Assembly: GCA_025769875.1 (NCBI GenBank)
Contig: JAGFNK010000182.1
Span: 30,402-94,401, forward strand
DNA from: Russula earlei
Lineage: Eukaryota > Basidiomycota > Agaricomycetes > Russulales > Russulaceae
Length of the DNA stretch: 64,000 nucleotides
Direction: 5' to 3'
Shown here: piece after piece, positions 19,412 through 31,638 of the stretch
How positions within the stretch are numbered: the stretch's first letter is position 1
Layout of the letters: each line of letters starts with the position of its first letter
Program-made: the position numbers and the translations under genes
The notes under the pieces: model-generated
Told to the model about the DNA's origin: nothing
What the model saw: the letters and a program-made list of their open reading frames with translations, nothing else
The model's database searches: none

Positions 19412-22400
19412 ATGGAAGATAACAGACTTCCAGTGGTCAAACTAGCCAGTGACGGATCAAATTGGGTATTGTACCGGGACTGTATGGTGTGGACTCTCCA
19501 AGTAAGGGCATGGAAGAACATTTAACCGAGGTATCGGTCACTCCAAGATATACTGTATCAACACAGGAGACATAAATGGAGTATCACCAGCAATGCGATG
19601 GGCCAATGACGATGCCACAACCAAACAGATCATCGCTTTGTCAATATCAGACATAGCATTTGGCCAAATCAAGCATGCGACTGATGCAAAGGGAGTTTGG
19701 GATGCCCTAAAGGCACTGTATGAAAACCGATCTCAATCACTCCAACTGGATGCCATGCGGAAGCTCCAAACCACCAAATGTGATGAAGATGATGACATCC
19801 GCACACACTTTGATAAGATGCAAGATATGTGTGAGAAGATCACATCTATGGGCAAAATGATCAGAGATGATGAATACACGACAATCCTTATCTCCTCGCT
19901 TCCCCCATCTTATGATTATCTCATCTCATCTATGACCATGAGCACTGACATGAATAATGATGATGTCACGACTCAAATGGTTATCAAATACGTGTCCGAC
20001 GAATTCCAGAAATGCATTATATGCAAATCTATTGGTCTCCCCAATACACCGGATGAAGCATTTAGTGCTGTCACCAAAAAGAAGTCAAAATGCGACATTG
20101 AATGCTATAACTGCCATAAAAAGGGGCATACAAAAGCAGACTGCTGGGCCAAAGGAGGCGGAAAAGAGGGCCAAGGGACAAAGAAACGTTCACACACTCA
20201 AGACAACTTGGCTGCCGCAGTAGAGGAAAGTCAAGACATAGAGTCCTGGGCTATTATTGACTTGGGAACCGGAGCCAGCGCCAATATTGAAGAGATAATG
20301 GTGAACGTGACTCAAAATGTCCCAATAGCAGAGGCTGAGCTGTATGACTCCGGGGCCTCATGGCATATCACTCCGTTCTGAGATAACTTCACGACATATC
20401 AGACAATTCAGCCCCAGGCAATCATTGCAGCCGACAAACACCCCTTTTATGCGATAGGAATCAGCGACCTTCTAATTCAGGTACCGAACAGAAAAACTCA
20501 CACACCGATATTATTACAAAACACACTTCATGCACCCCAAATCGGATTCACCATCATATCGGTTAGCCGGATCGCTAATGCTGGATACAAAGTTTCCTTT
20601 ACAGGAAATGCATGCCAAATTGAAAACCAAAAAGGGAAAGTTATCGGCAAAATCCCTGCAAGCCAAAATGGGCTATACAAAGTCGAGCACGCAAATGCAG
20701 CACAAGCCAAGCCCAAGCACATGGACATCCTCACGCTTCACAGAAGGCTCGGGCATATCTCAGCGGACGCGATCCACACGCTCATTTGGAAGAAGGCAGT
20801 CAACGGACTTCAATTAATAGATGACATCCCTTCATTCTTTTGCGACTTGTGTGAATACGCAAAATTGACATGTAAAGCAATCAAAAAGGAACGAGAAGCC
20901 CCGCTTGCTAAATCATTCGGAGATGAAATTCACTCTGATTTGTGGGGGCCTTCATCGCTCCAGACTATCACGAAGAACAAATACTATGTAACTTTCATGG
21001 ATGACCACACGCGTTACACTAAGCTAGAGCTGCTCAAAACTAAGGATGAAACATTGCAAGCTTACAAAACTTTTGCAAACTGGGCACAAACGCAGCACAA
21101 TGTGTGCGTCAAGCGACTTCACTCCGACAGGGGAGGCGAATACACAGGAAAGAAATTCACAGATTTCTTACAGGAGCAAGGCACCGAGCGCCGCCTCACA
21201 ATGCATGACACACCTCAGCACAATGGCATTGCTGAATCACTAAACCGCTGCCTGCTCGAACAAACTCAAGCCATGCTCCACCAGTCAGGACTCCCCAAGT
21301 ACCTGTGGGGTGAAGCAGTCCACCATGCCGTATGGCTGAAGAACCGAACTTCGACAAAAGCACTCGGTCATCACACCCCTTTCGAATGGCTCAACGGGTA
21401 CAGACCAGACTTGAGCAGTGTACCGGAATGGGGACAGCACATCTGGGTTCACTCGGATGCCAGATCAAAACTCGATGCTTGTGGTATCGAAGCGTGATGG
21501 GTAGGACATGATCATGAGAGCACACACACTCATCGCATCTATTGGCCAGAGAAATGCAAGGTGTCGGTGGAGAGAAATATAAAGTTCATACCCATGTCCA
21601 TCACTTTCCACCAGCCCATTGCACCTAGCCCCTCTGGCATCACACCACCTCAAATCAGCATTCAACCTCAACTGGTCACCCCACTTGCAGGTGCACCAGC
21701 AAGTCCAAGCCTCACGGCATGCACCTCAGAAGGCACACCAACATGGGCTGAAGAAGCGGAAACTGAAGGAGAGGGTGAGACAACGATGCCAGGCGGACTC
21801 GCCCTGACTCCACAAGCTACGATGCCGCCACAGGAGCAGTTGGAACCCAAAGACCTGTGGGAAGACGTACCCAATCAGTTGGTATTGGTCACACTGAAGA
21901 AGAAATCGCCCCCAGTTCCAAGGACACTGAGGAAGGTGAAATCACCAGTCCAGCCCATATGGAGATCGGAACACATTCTGAAACCATCTGACAAGATAAA
22001 ATGCCTCCTCATTGGAGAAGGGACAACTGGTGCTGACACCAGCCGCAGAAAACCGAGAGGGGCGGCCAGACCCAGCATGGAGGAGGTGGTATTTGGGACT
22101 GACACTAACACCAACGATTATGCATTTTACCCAGAGGCATCCAGCAATGCTCCCATTCATCCCATGGAAGATGCGGAAGGTGATCTGCGATCACTCAAGG
22201 AGGCGCAAGCGTGCAAGGACTGGCCAGAATGGAAAGCAGCCATGGACACTGAGATCATGACCCTGGAGCAAACTGGGACTTGGAGCACCATGCCACCCCC
22301 GTCCCACAAGAACATAGTGGGCTCAAAATGGGTCTTCTGCATCAAACGCAACGAAGACAGCACCACCAACAAGTACAAAGCACAACTCATCGCTCACAGA

Positions 22401-24490
22401 TTCATGCAGAGATTCGGAGTCAACTACCTCGACACATACTCCCCCATAGCCAAGTTCACAAGCCTTAGGTCGATTCTCGCCTTGGCAGCGCACAGCAACT
22501 GGGACATTGAAACTTTCGACTTTACAGGTGCATACCTAAATGGCGAACTAGGCGACAATGAAGTCATCTACCTACAGCCTCCCCCGGGATATGAAATTGA
22601 GGGGGAGAACACAGTCAAGCGACTTCACAAGTCGCTCTATGGACTGAAACAGGCAGGGTGACAATGGTACAACACACTTGTGCACACCCTCACTGACCTC
22701 AGATTCCGCGTTAGCAGGGCAGATCCGGGAGTGTTCCACACCCATGTCGACAACCACCTCCTGATTCTCACCATCCATGTCAATGATTGCATACTCACAG
22801 GAAGCTCAAAAGAGCTAATCAGAAATTACAAAAACAAGCTGAATCAGAAGTATGCGCTGACTGATTTAGGGCCAATCCATTGGCTACTTGGAATCAAAGT
22901 CACACGCGACCAGGAGGCACGCACCATCGCACTCTCACAAGAATCTTACATCACCACCATCCTGGAGCACTTCGGACTCAAAGATGCGAAGAGCTATGCC
23001 ACACCAATGACCCTGGGCATCACGCACAGCTGAAGCAACTGCCTGACTGACCCAGCCAAAGTTGATCAAATGAAGAGAATGCCATACTGAGAGGCGATCG
23101 GCAGCCTCATGTACGCTGCAGTGGTGACATGACCCGATATCGTTTTCACCATCTCCACTCTATCCCAGTTCCTTGAAAACCTGGGCATCGCTCATTGATA
23201 GGCTACACAGTGTCAAGACACGTACTGCTGATCACTAAGGACTCAGGAGCAGGTGGGCAAGGGTCGGAACAGATGGTACGCGGCAAAGGCGGCGTTGAAC
23301 AGGAGGACGAGCCAAACAATGAGGAGGTACCAGATGGGGACTGGTAGGTGTTGCAGGAGGCAGAGGTGAAGAGCAGAGGCCAGTGCAGCGAGAAGGCTTT
23401 AAACAAGGCGGTCGTTGAAGAGGACCTTGGAGGCAAGGGGAATCTTTAAACTGAGCGGTCGCAGGGGAGTACCCAGGAAGATGAGAGTATCACAAATGGA
23501 CAGTCTGACGACTGCCATGCTTCATTGGGGCTTATATACAGTGTACAGGGTCGATTACAAAGAACTGGGACTATTCTAGACTCTTTGGTACCATCCAATA
23601 GGACTACAGAGGCATAAACTTGCTTGTGTCAAGTTTCAGGCTTACTGAGCGTATTACTGATCATTGTGGAGTGATGACATCATTATGATGTCACTGTGGA
23701 GCGCTTAGTGAGCCTATGAGGTCACTGTGGAGTCATTCAGTCAGCCATGATGTCATTGGAGCCTTGATGACATCAGATGATTTATGCAACAGTTTCTAGG
23801 AGTTTGTGCTGCTGTTTCAGGTCCTTGGTGGCTGGGTGGCCATGTGGCTGCCACGCGATGATTACCCGATTAGGAAACGGGTGCCTGGTCGTATTATAGT
23901 GCCTTTGCAATAGCGATATCTTGTACCGCAGGAGGGATAGCCCAGAAAATGGAAGGGAGTCGGTAATGCAAAGTGAGAGAGGTCTCTCTTGAGTGAAATA
24001 GGGCAATCTACGGCCAGGACCTGGCCTTGGTTCGTAACACACAGATGCGGATGGTGCCTCGCAAGAACACAGGTGCACCATATCCGGATATGCTTTCCTT
24101 ATCAACGGAGGCGTCGTCTCTTGGAGCTCCCAAAAACAGGAGCTGGTCACACTATCAACTGCTGAGGCCGAATACGTCGCAGCAACACACGCCATGAAGG
24201 AGGCGATGTGGCTCCAGAAGCTCATCTTTGAGCTATTTCCTTTGCTCATCACCCCTACCACACTCTACTGCAACAACCAGGCAGTGCTCACACTCGCCAC
24301 CACAGATAACTATCACACGCGCACAAAACATATTGACTTGCGTTACCATTTTATTAGAGACACCATTGCCAAAGGCAAACTTAAGGTCTCATATTGCCCT
24401 ACAGAAGACATGATGGCGGACATGATGACCAAACCACTTCCTAAGTGGAAGATGGGCTTTCATATCTCCTCCCTTGGGCTTCACGCTTGA
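19412..24490 (+). pseudogene. Copia-3 gag-pol, heavily decayed
   Basis: An ATG at 19412 starts gag (contains KLASDGSNWVLYRD), which shifts frame twice before 19593. From 19593 to about 23190 one frame continues with stops only. Recognisable parts: CCHC CYNCHKKGHTKADC; protease YDSGASWHI; integrase with SDRGGEY; reverse transcriptase; RNase H tail in 24046-24487. TGA stops lie at 20379, 21495, 22659, 23031, 23088 and 23130, mostly where relatives have Arg. The YVDD-box position reads HVND (22776-22787), so the first catalytic Asp is lost. A deletion of about 35 codons joins the region after LGIAH to GYTDADG, where a solo LTR (23211-24039) also sits. Confidence 0.9.
23211..24039. mobile_element. 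Solo LTR, family 5, nested in Copia-3
   Basis: 829 bp, TGTCAAG...GTAACA, with perfect 5-bp target duplication CACAG (23206-23210, 24040-24044). A second copy is at 47003-47830. It has a TATA-like TTATATACAG near 23532. No internal region remains, so it probably arose by LTR-LTR recombination. Confidence 0.88.
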
Positions 24491-24846
24491 GGGGGAGTGG
24501 CGGTTTTGGGCCGCCAGGGGCGTGTGTGGAGGAGCACGAAAGCACAACACGGCATGTCCCCAGGATCATTTTTGATCCCTTAATTTTTTCCACTCCCCTC
24601 AGGGGAAAAATACATTCTGCTGTGACTTCTCAGGCCTTGTACGACCCACATCAAAACCGAAAATGTGCAAAAAGCAAGAACATTTCATATTGGCTCCACA
24701 ACTCCGTATCTGAGAAAAATGCAAACACATGACTCAATTGCACGCTCACACCAAAACCGGAACAAGCGCATCAGCCACATAGAGAGGCAATGCGTTATTT
24801 CCGTTGAAGTCTGAAGTCCATCCACTATATGTTTTCATTACTGTTT

Positions 24847-25387
24847 TGTTGTAAAATTCCTGAGCGCGAGTGAACTTGATCGCGAGCGCACAAGAACGAG
24901 TGAGTTGTCCCCTCAGTCGATAAATATACCCGTGCCATTAGGCCACCCTAAGTGGATCTAGCTATCTACAACAGTTAGTACCTAGACTAATTAACTAGTC
25001 TGGATGTTTATTGGCTCGATCATTGTCCCGTTTCTTGCATACCCTTTGTCCGTGGACTTACAGAATCCGCACCTGTTTCCTACTTATATGAGTAGACAAA
25101 ATACTTACCTTCCCTCAGTGATCGCTTACGCGCGCGAGTCACTGAGGTACGTTCCTTTAGCTACCCTTTTCTTACGTTCCATAAGAGCTCATACCTGGAT
25201 AGCACAGTCATTGCTTATTCAGGTAATATATCTTCAGTGATCGCTTACGCGCGTGAGTCACTGAGCACAGTCATTGCTTATTCAGCGACCCTCGCAAGTG
25301 CGAATGTGTAGGCCTCCCTTCGGACGCGGCACTCACTCACAAAAACTGTCATTTCTCCCACTCTCGTTGAACCCCAAAGTTTCTACA
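24847..25387 (+). repeat. Copia-4 5' LTR
   Basis: 541 bp, TGTTGTAAAA...TCTACA. About 100 bp lie between the second E2 block and the LTR end. Confidence 0.94.
25119..25285 (+). other. Duplicated spliced-leader structure in Copia-4 5' LTR
   Basis: E1 25119-25146 (28 nt); intron-like segment 25147-25202 (56 nt, GTACGT...GATAG); E2 25203-25222 (20 nt); gap 25223-25237 (15 nt, GTAATA...TTCAG); fused E1-E2 copy 25238-25285. The two E1 copies differ at one CpG. Gap plus fused copy is 63 nt. E1 is a hairpin (CTCAGTGA with TCACTGAG). The 3' LTR version is at 30165-30331. Confidence 0.85.
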
Positions 25388-25399
25388 GGTTATGGGCCC
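25388..25399 (+). promoter_or_regulatory. Copia-4 primer-binding site (initiator tRNA-Met anticodon arm)
   Basis: GGTTATGGGCCC directly after the LTR. The ATG inside it, complementary to the CAU anticodon, opens the gag frame in this element. Confidence 0.82.
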
Positions 25400-28300
25400 T
25401 GGCCCTCAGATGGCTTCCACATCCTCAGCTGTACCCACAACTCCGTCGCCCGTGCCTGCACCTGGGACTTTTGATCAACTCCCAGCCATTATCCCTCATC
25501 TCGAACTGAATGGCTCCAACTGGGCTGTGTTCACCATGCGCTTCACACAAGCTATGGAGGCAACCGACAGAATGGGGTATTTTGACGGAACCGCCACGCG
25601 CCCTGCCCCAGCAAACCCGCAGAGTCCAACCGCCGATGAAGACCTGGCTGTGAAGGCCTGGGACCGCAATGACCGCATCGCACGGTTCCTGCTCTGCCAA
25701 CGTCTCCCCAATGCTGTCGCAGTACGCGTGGGACGTCTCAACACCGCGGAGGCATGCTGGAACTTAGTCTCGCAGGAGTACAAGCTAAAAAGCGAATACG
25801 CGCAGAGCGACCGGCTCCAAGCCTTCTTGGAGAGCCGTTGCGCTAAGGGCGTGGACGTTCGTATCTTCCTACAAGATCTCCGCTTCAAGCGTGAGGAGCT
25901 CCATGCGTCTGGAGTCAGTGTTTCCGACGCGGAATACCAGCGCACCGTCCTTCGCAGCATCCCTGAGGAGCTAGCGCGATTCGCGTCCGGACTTATGACA
26001 GTGGCGCGACTTACCAACACTACTAGCCAAGTCTCCATGGACTCCCTCATCACCTCTATATGCGAAGAAGCGGATCGAATTAAGACCCGCCGCGGGCGCG
26101 GCCAACATAGCCAAAGCTCGGGCAGAAGGGACCAGCAGCCGGACAAGGCCTTAGCTGCTCACGGGTCCGACGACGCTAGGAAGAAGCGTCGCTGAGGCAA
26201 GTGCCACAATTGCGGGAAACCAGGACACTGGGCGCGCGAGTGCCGCTCCCCGAAGAAGGAGGGGAATGCAGGAGCGCAGCCCACACCCAAGTCTGGCAGC
26301 ACCCCAGCACCCACCAAAGCAGAAACCCGACCAGTCGGGTCAGCAAACGCCGTTGCCGACAATGCGGTTGAAGCAGACGGGTTTTGGCTGGCCGAGGAGG
26401 CAGACGGCACTGCTCACATTTCACCCAGTGACTTGACTTGCTCCTTACAGGGAGACGCATGTGTTGAAAGTACAACTGCGGGGGAGCTTTCGAACTCACC
26501 TGAAGGGATGCAGCAGACGGCCTGCGTCCATTGTTGTCAACAGCAGCGAGACCCGCATCGAGCTCTACGATTCCGGAGCCACAAAGCATATTAGCCCCTA
26601 TAGAGGGGATTTCATTGGCTATCACCCCCTTTCGCCACCCGTAACTCTCATCACCGCAAATCAGCAGCAGTTTCAAGCGATCGGTGTTGGATCGCTAACC
26701 GTGCAGGTACCAGATGTGGGTGGCTGGCGCACATTAACACTTCGAGGAGTTCTCCACGCGCCGAAAGTTGCCTACACGCTTGTTTCGCTCAGAGCCCTAG
26801 ATCAGGAGGGCTATTGCATGGAGCTGCATAATGGATTTTTGGACATTGTTCGCTCCGACAGGTGGGCGAGTAGCTCACATACCCCGCAGCGCACGCGGAC
26901 TATATCGTGTAGAGCGCAGCACTGAATACGTTCACTCTGTTGAACTTTCAGTCATGGAGCTACATAGACGCCTTGGTCACATCGCAATCGGAAGTGCCCT
27001 CAAACTAGTTCAAACAGGAGCAGTTCGAGGCATTACCATCGACACTACATCCAAGCCGAGCGACTGCGAAGCATGTATATTCGCCCGCGCTACCCGCCTC
27101 CCCATACTGAAAGTGCGTCGCAGCACTCCCGCTCAGCATTTTGGGGAAGAGATCAACAGCGATCTCTGGGGGCCTGCATCCGTTGCAACACGCCAGGGTC
27201 GAAAACACTTCATTACATTCACTGACTCCGCAACTCGCTATACAGTCGCCTTCCTGTTAACCAAGAAATCTGAAGCCTTCGAAATGTATAGAGCCTTTGA
27301 GGCATGGGCAAAGTCACAAGGTCATTGCAGTGCGATCAAAGTGCTCCGCTCCGACCGCGGAGGCGAGTACTTAAGTGGCGCCTTCGACAAGCACCTGGCT
27401 GCGGCTGGCACCGCGCGGCGGCTCACCACCCACGACACGCCACAGCACAACGGGATCGCAGAGCGCCTTAACAGGACTCTGCTAGAACGCATGCGTGCCC
27501 TCTCTCACGAAAGTGGGCTCCCAAAATCTCTATGGGGAGAAGCGCTGCGGCATGCTGTCTGGCTCAAGAATCACACCGCCACCCGCGCACTAGACGGCAA
27601 AACACCATATGAAGCGCTGCATAAGGAACCTGCCGGATTTGTCCGGCCTTCACCGGTGGGGCTGCAGTGTATGGGTACACACAAACAACAAGGGTTCTAA
27701 GTTGAACCCTAGAGCACGCGAAGGCAAATGGCTTGGGGTAGACACTGATTCACATGCCCACAGAATCTATTGGCCCACCACTCGAACTGTAAGCGTCGAG
27801 CGCGACGTCTATTTCTCGTCCCGCGCACCGCTCGAGGGGGAGCAGCGCATCGCGGTCCCAACCGCTGGAAGCGAGCGGCACGCTGAGGACCCCGGCCTGC
27901 ATGAAGTCCCCAAAACGCCTACCCATTCCGAACATCCTGAAGAGGAACCTGACCCCAACCCTGACCTCACACCAGAGTCACCCATTCCGCCTCAATCGCC
28001 TGAACCCCTGCCTGCACCAATTCAATATCCAGCATCAGAAGAAGAAGTTGAAACCAGCCTTACAGATGGCCCTCGACGCTCCACCCGCCTTCGCAAACCC
28101 TCACGCACCGTCCGTGACCTCCAGGCAGGCGAAGGCGTTACTTCCGCACGCCGTGGGGCTCCCCGCATACCGCGCGGCATCCGCCTGCCAGGCTCTCTCG
28201 ACACTGAGGAAGCAGGGGGAGCATGGTCCGTTGCCGATGGCCTGCCCATGCTCCTTGAAGACTTCGCTGGCCTCGAACATGCCTTCGCCACTGCAACTTC

Positions 28301-29900
28301 CGATGCAGAAGCGTTGGAGCCTCGCTCGCTCACCGAAGTGAAGCGGAGGCCTGATTGGCCCCTCTGGGAGCAGGCCATCAAAGAGGAACTCGCCACACTA
28401 AAGACTGCAGGCACTTGGCGACTCGAAGAACCACCCCCAGGAGCCAACATCATTGGTTCCAAATGGGTCTTCAAGGCCAAAAAGGACGCAGCCGGCAACA
28501 TCGCGCGCTACAAGGCGCGGCTTGTCGCCCAAGGATTCAGCCAAATCGGAGGTATCGACTATGATGATACTTATGCACCAGTAGCCCGTCTTGCGTCGTC
28601 GCGCGCCATCATAGCCATGGCAAATCGCCTCCGTCTTGAACTCCACCAGGTTGATATCAAAGGGGCCTACCTGAATGGCGTGCTCAACAACCAAGAAATT
28701 CTATACATGCAACACCCCCCGGGCTACCGAGACCCGGGGGCAGGCACGCGCGTCCTACGTCTCGTGAAGACACTTTATGGGCTCAAACAATCTGGGAGGC
28801 GTTGGTACCAGAAACTCTCCTCCATTTTTGCCTCACTCGGTTTCAAACAGTGCTCTGTTGATCAAGCCGTGTTTTACAAGTCCAGACAAGCCGGGCGCGA
28901 CATAACGGTTGTCGCTGTGCATGTTGACGATTGCACAATTGCGGTGAGCAGCGAGCAACTTGTGACTGAATTCAAGGATGGCCTGCGCGAGCACGTCGAG
29001 GTCACTGACCTGGGCGAGCTCCATTGGATGCTCGGTATTGAGATCCAACGCGACCGCGCGGGCGGCACCATCCACATGTCGCAGCGAGCATATATTGACT
29101 CGATCCTTCGTCGCTATCATTTAGACAAGCTCAAACCACTCTCCACACCCATGGACATACAGTCCCGCCTTACGCGCGAGCAGTCGCCAACAAGCGCGGC
29201 TGAGTCTGCCGCCATGCGCGATGTACCATACCGCGAGGCCGTCGGCGCCCTCAATTGGGCCGCACTTTCCACGCGCCCGGACATCGCCTTTGCAGTGGCC
29301 ACCGTAGCACGGTTCGCCACAAACCCAGGCCCAGCGCACTGGCATGCAGTCAAGCGAATTTACCGTTACTTGTCTGGCACATGCGACTTGTGGCTCACTT
29401 ACGGCGAAACAAAGCGCGTCCTCGAAGGATATGCGGACGCGGATGGCAGCATGGCCGAGGATCGGCGCGCCATCTCAGGCTACGCGTTCCTCATCGACAG
29501 CGGTGCTGTCTCTTGGTCCTCAAAGCGCCAGGAGATCATTTCGCTCTCGACCACAGAGAGTGAATACGTTGCGGCCACTCACGGGATGAAGGAAGCGCTA
29601 TGGCTGCGCAGCCTTATCTCAGAAGTCTTTGGCCCCCTCTCTAACACCACCACCCTTTTCTCCGACAATCAGTCAGCTATCGCGCTCGCGTGCGACCATC
29701 AGTATCACGCCCGGACCAAACACATTGACATCCGGTACCACTGGATTCGATGGGTCATCGAGCAAGGTTCTGCGCGACTCGTGTATTGCCCAACAGATGA
29801 CATGCTCGCCGACGCGCTCACCAAGGCGCTCCCTTCTGTAAAGGTCAAACACTTTGCGTCAGGACTCGGCCTGTCCACAAAGCGAGGGGGAGTGTTGTAA
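25392..29900 (+). pseudogene. Copia-4 gag-pol with one TGA and three frame changes
   Basis: Gag runs from the ATG at 25392 (or the in-frame ATG at 25410) to a TGA at 26193-26195, placed just before the CCHC CHNCGKPGHWAREC in the same frame. The frame then changes near 26530, near 26865 and near 27640. Protease (YDSGATKHI), integrase (LHRRLGH; SDRGGEY; NGIAERLNRT), reverse transcriptase (HVDD box near 28920) and RNase H (STTESEYVAA) are all present. From 27609 to 29900 the frame is intact for 763 codons. Confidence 0.92.
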
Positions 29901-30433
29901 AATTCCTGAGCGCGAGTGAACTCGATCGCGAGCGCACGAGAACGAGTGAGTTGTCCCCTCAGTCGATAAATATACCCGTGCCATTAGGCCACCCTAAGTG
30001 GATCTAGCTATCTACAACAGTTAGTACCTAGACTAATTAACTAGTCTGGATGTTTATTGGCTCGATCATTGTCCCGTTTCTTGCATACCCTTCGTCCGCG
30101 GACTTACAGAATCCGCACCTGTTTCCTACTTATATGAGTAGACAAAATACTTACCTTCCCTCAGTGATCGCTTACGCGCGCGAGTCACTGAGGTACGTTC
30201 CTTTAGCTACCCTTTTCTTACGTTCCATAAGAGCTCATACCTGGATAGCACAGTCATTGCTTATTCAGGTAATATATCTTCAGTGATCGCTTATGCGCGC
30301 GAGTCACTGAGCACAGTCATTGCTTATTCAGCGACCCTCGCGAGTGCGAACGTGTAGGCCTCCCTTCGGACGCGGCACTCACTCACAAAAACTGTCATTT
30401 CTCCCACTCTCGTTGAACCCCAAAGTTTCTACA
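29893..30433 (+). repeat. Copia-4 3' LTR
   Basis: 541 bp. E1 30165-30192, intron-like segment 30193-30248, E2 30249-30268, gap 30269-30283, fused copy 30284-30331. A CpG difference between its two E1 copies is at a different site from the one in the 5' LTR. It is preceded by the purine run GCGAGGGGGAG. Confidence 0.94.
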
Positions 30434-30727
30434 TGTTTTACTTCCATTCCCGACTCCAAAAAACTCCTATTTTATTCCTTAAGTAACATACTTGTAAAAC
30501 ATATAAAAGTAGCCTCTTATTGCCTGCAAATGTATAAAAATTTGTCGTGTTCCTTGTTCTCGAAAGAAACCCCTCGTGTGCACTCCAAAACAAAGTCCCC
30601 TCCTTGTGCTCTACCACCGCTCCGCGTCTTTACACGCATTCCTGACCCCGTGCCGCGTCAACGGTCCATCGGCCCGTGTTGCCCACTCGCGCGTTCCCAC
30701 CGCCTGTGTCATATCTTCACCATTCGA

Positions 30728-30913
30728 GAGGAATCCAGACCTCCGGCTCTCTCCTTAACCCGCACATGGAAACCAATCACTGCAGTCAGCAACAATGAAA
30801 CTGAATCGCCGGCAGTTTGCGTATTTAAGTAGCTGGTGATTGTATCAGAGTGTTCTCCATTCACTGTTCCTCGATTTCTCCTCGTTCAAGGCGCTTGTTT
30901 ATCGCTCACCTCA
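30728..30913 (+). promoter_or_regulatory. P1 promoter region with TATA-like element
   Basis: GTATTTAAG at about 30820 lies 90-95 bp upstream of the P1 start codon, after a CGGCAGTTT motif. P2 has a similar block (CGGCGC...CATATTTAAG) at about the same distance. This is the part of the old K1-P1 intergenic region left next to P1. Confidence 0.5.
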
Positions 30914-31638
30914 ATGGCCAACAATTTCACCCAATACTATGCTCCTCAAATTGTCGGGGATGCCCTCAAAATATCTGGTTACTCCATCGGAATTTGTCTG
31001 TTAAGCGGCGTTCGGAAGAACCTCACTATCCGTGGCCAGGAGCGGCGAGGTGACCGCGATGTGGAACAGTCGCGCGAACTCCTTCAGAAAAATTTCACGC
31101 TGATCCCACCTCGCATGCAAAAAGCCATCTTGGAACAGTATCGAGAGTTCGTCCAGGGATATTTTAAGCACGACCAGTTAATTAAATGCGATTTGACAGT
31201 GTACAAGGTATGAAAGGGAAGCCCGAAAACTACGGCGGCCCAAAATTTCGAAAGTTTCTTCAAGCCAGAGACTATAGACGTCTCTCTAAAGATACGTACA
31301 AAACCATCAAGGTGAGAATTTACCACAGCGAAAAAGTATCGGCATTGATCTCCTACCCACTGTAGAATGCATCTGACAAAGCTATAGATGATACTTTCGA
31401 GGCTCAGGTTGCGGACACTCTGCGTAAGCCAAGGGGTGAACCTGAAGATAATTTTGGCACGGGTAGGCTTGTCCGCATGTTAGCCATGGCTAGCTCACAC
31501 TTTGGTTATGTAGCGTCTACACAGAGCAATCCATTCACCGATTCGCATGCAATATCCACGCGAACTGATGCAGCTGTCAGCGAAGTGGATATAGTAGAGA
31601 TGACGACGTTTGAGAGCTCACCTACAGGCGGTAGGTGA
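30914..31638 (+). CDS. P1, small protein of unknown family, paired with kinase K1
   Basis: Three exons, 30914-31146, 31200-31311 and 31366-31638, encode 205 residues. The introns (53 and 54 nt) have GT-AG ends. The exon model is supported by the paralogue P2, whose second exon has the same length (112 nt) and whose splice phases match. The protein begins MANNFTQYYAPQIVGDALKI, has a helical charged centre and a Ser/Thr-rich C terminus ending in TGGR. I see no signal peptide and recognise no domain. It was divergent to K1 before the LTR insertions. Function unknown. Confidence 0.7.

Larger units (their letters stand above)
24847..30433 (+). mobile_element. Copia-4, copia element nested in the Copia-3 3' LTR
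   Basis: 5587 bp, LTRs 24847-25387 and 29893-30433 (541 bp each), perfect target duplication TGTTT (24842-24846, 30434-30438). I count eight differences between the LTRs, all transitions at CpG positions, seven of them in the 5' LTR. The coding region has one TGA and three frame changes. Confidence 0.96.
18704..30722 (+). mobile_element. Copia-3, old copia element with nested insertions
   Basis: 5' LTR 18704-19328 (625 bp, TGGCGG...CACCA). The 3' LTR is split by Copia-4 into 24498-24846 and 30439-30722. The target duplication TTCGA is still perfect (18699-18703, 30723-30727). The internal region keeps one frame over most of its length but carries many TGA stops, a small deletion and a solo LTR. 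It is clearly older than Copia-1, -2 and -4. LTR relics of this family recur at 38876, 43190 and 49444. Confidence 0.95.
24498..30722 (+). repeat. Copia-3 3' LTR, interrupted by Copia-4
   Basis: First part 24498-24846, second part 30439-30722, together 633 bp. The purine run GAGGGGGAG just before it is the polypurine tract. Confidence 0.9.

Noticed and set aside
26520..27640. Programmed frameshifting between Copia-4 gag, protease and integrase
   Set aside because: Three shifts in different places with no shared slippery site, and the related copia elements here use one continuous frame; decay is simpler.
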